In this document: one piece after another, positions 62,149 to 64,000 of the stretch
Numbering within the stretch: position 1 is the first letter of the stretch
How the letters are laid out: every line of letters starts with the position of its first letter
Assembly: GCF_021278025.1 (NCBI RefSeq)
Contig: NZ_JAIBHJ010000018.1
Span: 1-64,000 of the forward strand
Reading direction: 5' to 3'
Source: Motilimonas sp. E26
GTDB lineage: Bacteria; Pseudomonadota; Gammaproteobacteria; Enterobacterales; CBDFNC01
Length of the DNA: 64,000 bases
The notes under the pieces: generated by a model
What the model was told of the DNA's origin: nothing
Database searches by the model: none
What the model saw: only the letters and a program-made list of their open reading frames with translations
Position numbers and translations under genes: made by a program

Positions 62149-64000
62149 TTATTTTAATTTAACCGAACTTGGTTGTTGCGCGAGATTCTGAGTAAATAAC
62201 CAAGCCACAAAATCATCTTCAGACATAGGTTTAGCGTAGTAGTAGCCCTGGTAAATATGACAGCCTAATGCGGCCAACCGGTTTGATTGCGCTAGCGTTT
62301 CCACACCTTCGGCGATCACGCTAAGATGCATACTCCTGCCAATTGAAATGATCGATTCTGTAATAGGGGAATAATCGCTCGTGGCGAGCTCGTCGATAAA
62401 GGTTTTATCTATCTTGAGTAAATCGAGCGGCAGATCTCGCAAGTAGGCCATTGACGAGTAGCCTGTGCCAAAATCATCTAAGGCTATTTCTATGCCGAAC
62501 TTACGCATTTGAGAGAGTTTTTGGATAGTATCAGGTATGTCTATCAGTAAGCCCGTTTCTGTTACTTCTAGCATGATAGAGCTTGGTTTAATGCCTTTAT
62601 TTTTTACTGCATGGATAATGTCGTCAGCGAATGCGGGTAAGGCAAATTGCCAAGCTGATACGTTAACGGAAAGGTGTCCTTTAAAGGGAATAGAGTTTTC
62701 TTGCCATTGCTCTATGCGATGCAAAGATTGGTTAAACACCCATTCGCCAATGCTGTGGATCAACCCAGTTTCCTCAGCTAAAGGAATAAATTTAGCGGGT
62801 GAGACAAAGCCAAAAGTGGGTGAAAACCAGCGTAGTAAGACCTCCGCACCAAACTGTGAGCCATCTTGCCTAACTTGAGGTTGGAAAAATAATGACAGCT
62901 CTTCGTTAGTAATAGCGTTTTTCAATGCTTGTTGCATTTTCATGCGCTCTTGCGCCACTTTTTCTAAGTTATGCTCGTATACCTGATAGCGTCCTCGGCC
63001 ATTGCTTTTTGCTTTATATAAAGCCAGTTCGGCATGGCGTATGACATCGAGTGCAGTTTCATCGGTCTTAGGAAATAGACAAATACCAAAACTCGCTCCT
63101 ATGTCTATTTTATGTTCGCCTATTTGCAACGGTTGATTGATTATTTTTTGCAGTTTATCGAGTGACACTTTGATCTGGCTGCCATATAAGCACAGGTGAC
63201 GACTGATTAAGGCAAACTCATCGCCGCCTTGACGAGCAATGAAAAATTCATCAGAACAGTGCTCTGCTAGGCGTTTACCTATGTGGCGCAAGATGTCATC
63301 GCCAATATCATGGCCTAACACGTCGTTAATGGTTTTAAAGTGGTCTAGATCCATCACGATGAGCATGGCTTGCTCTTGGCTAGATTGTAGTTTGGCAATC
63401 TGCCCGTTCAAGTGTTCAAGTAGCAGGGCTCGGTTAGGCAAATGGGTGAGGTAATCCTCAAACGCCATTTTCCTAATATCGGCTTGTGCTTGGCTGCGTT
63501 GCATTTCGGCGCCTGCTCGCGATGAAAAAATATCCAAAATATCACGAAGTTGCATATCGTCGGGCATTTTTTCGTCATGCATTAATACAATCAGCCCTTT
63601 TGCTATGCCGTGTTCGTCCTTGATCTTGGTGCAAATATAGCTCTCAATTGCTCTTTCTTTAATTAGCGCATCATTTGGGAACAGTGTTTGGACTTGATCT
63701 GGGAAGCTGCATACATCGCATTGAGATAAATGGGTACAGGGTGAATGAGTGAGTTCATAATTAAAATTACTGACTACCTTGTCATTTTCTACTACAGAGC
63801 AAGTTCTAATGATATTTTTGTTTTGTTCTGAGAGAAAGCCGATAAAGCCATACTTGGCATTAAATAACTTGGCTAGGTTGGCGATCAGATCATGATAAAA
63901 GTCGTCACCTTGTGCGGAAGCAACGCCTCGAGCTATATGGCGAATTGCTTGTTGTTGTTGCTCTTGAGCGGTGACATCAGAGCAGGAGACGATGATTTTT
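62149..64000 (-). CDS. PAS-GAF-GGDEF-EAL protein, 5' end beyond the window
   Basis: The frame is open from the right window edge, so the gene is partial. From the edge come a C-terminal PAS end (SCSDVTAQ), a coiled linker, a GAF domain (about 63960-63540, with SPCTHLSQCDVCSF), a GGDEF domain with intact RQGGDEF, and an EAL domain with EVLLRW, DDFGTGYSS and KIDKTFI, so both synthesis and breakdown of cyclic di-GMP are possible. The inhibitory RxxD site is not kept. An internal ATG at 63582 is not the real start. It is a soluble or membrane sensor; the missing part will decide. Confidence 0.93.
   Translation of the reverse strand, partial: KIIVSCSDVTAQEQQQQAIRHIARGVASAQGDDFYHDLIANLAKLFNAKYGFIGFLSEQNKNIIRTCSVVENDKVVSNFNYELTHSPCTHLSQCDVCSFPDQVQTLFPNDALIKERAIESYICTKIKDEHGIAKGLIVLMHDEKMPDDMQLRDILDIFSSRAGAEMQRSQAQADIRKMAFEDYLTHLPNRALLLEHLNGQIAKLQSSQEQAMLIVMDLDHFKTINDVLGHDIGDDILRHIGKRLAEHCSDEFFIARQGGDEFALISRHLCLYGSQIKVSLDKLQKIINQPLQIGEHKIDIGASFGICLFPKTDETALDVIRHAELALYKAKSNGRGRYQVYEHNLEKVAQERMKMQQALKNAITNEELSLFFQPQVRQDGSQFGAEVLLRWFSPTFGFVSPAKFIPLAEETGLIHSIGEWVFNQSLHRIEQWQENSIPFKGHLSVNVSAWQFALPAFADDIIHAVKNKGIKPSSIMLEVTETGLLIDIPDTIQKLSQMRKFGIEIALDDFGTGYSSMAYLRDLPLDLLKIDKTFIDELATSDYSPITESIISIGRSMHLSVIAEGVETLAQSNRLAALGCHIYQGYYYAKPMSEDDFVAWLFTQNLAQQPSSVKLK

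Overview
The window looks like the chromosome of a marine gammaproteobacterium of the Alteromonadales/Shewanella-Vibrio type. Reasons: the conserved blocks yggS-proC-yggT-yggU-rdgB-hemW beside divergent pilT-pilU, pepA-holC-valS beside divergent lptF-lptG, and holD-rimI; two methyl-accepting chemotaxis proteins, one behind a textbook sigma-28 promoter; AT-rich intergenic regions; and a ComFB-like protein of the gammaproteobacterial type. The genus cannot be fixed from the sequence alone. No transposase, integrase, prophage, CRISPR array or rRNA operon was seen. Most of the window is ordinary core chromosome with short gaps.

Layout. 1-2.9 kb: the end of tRNA-Phe, a small membrane protein, a chemoreceptor and a DnaJ-related protein. 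3.2-5.2 kb: a cobalamin riboswitch with a terminator hairpin, then the outer-membrane receptor btuB. 5.3-10 kb (minus strand): the seven-gene run yggS to hemW (proline synthesis, PLP homeostasis, nucleotide-pool cleaning, heme chaperone). 10-12.2 kb: the pilus retraction ATPases pilT and pilU, then yaaA and an XRE/2TM fusion. 13.8-18.8 kb: valS, holC, pepA; divergent from them lptF-lptG (LPS export). 21-23 kb: an RDD protein, tRNA-Leu(CAA), an ABM-fold protein behind a Fur-box-like site, a 50-residue membrane micro-ORF and a ComFB-like protein. 23-27.3 kb: glgA with two tandem glgC paralogues. 27.5-32 kb: rsmC, a GAF-GAF-GGDEF protein, a STAS protein and a Gfo/Idh/MocA oxidoreductase.

32-35.5 kb: an HmuUV-type (heme) ABC importer without a binding protein, a DUF218 protein and an L-lactate dehydrogenase, probably one operon. 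35.6-39.7 kb: the most unusual locus, a membrane kinase built like CheA (HPt plus CheA-type ATPase, but no CheW-like domain), overlapping a CheY-like regulator, followed by a CheX phosphatase and an unrecognised protein. 39.8-49.8 kb: proA, an OmpA-like lipoprotein, the sigma-28 chemoreceptor, an acidic small protein, the Methanosarcina/alphaproteobacterial type of SerC, an HDOD protein, tRNA-Trp, then holD-rimI-M23 peptidase and a SpoU methyltransferase. 49.8-54 kb: assorted housekeeping and unknown genes, including mtgA and a HAD phosphatase.

54-62.1 kb: a six-gene copper/silver efflux operon on the minus strand (His/Met/Cys-rich small protein, cusC-, cusB- and cusA-like genes, cupredoxin, DUF411). 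It is preceded by a promoter with a 19-bp spacer and a dyad, the hallmark of MerR/CueR-type control, and is followed by a terminator. The CusB-like protein carries two CusF-like domains. The window ends inside a PAS-GAF-GGDEF-EAL gene that runs off the right edge.
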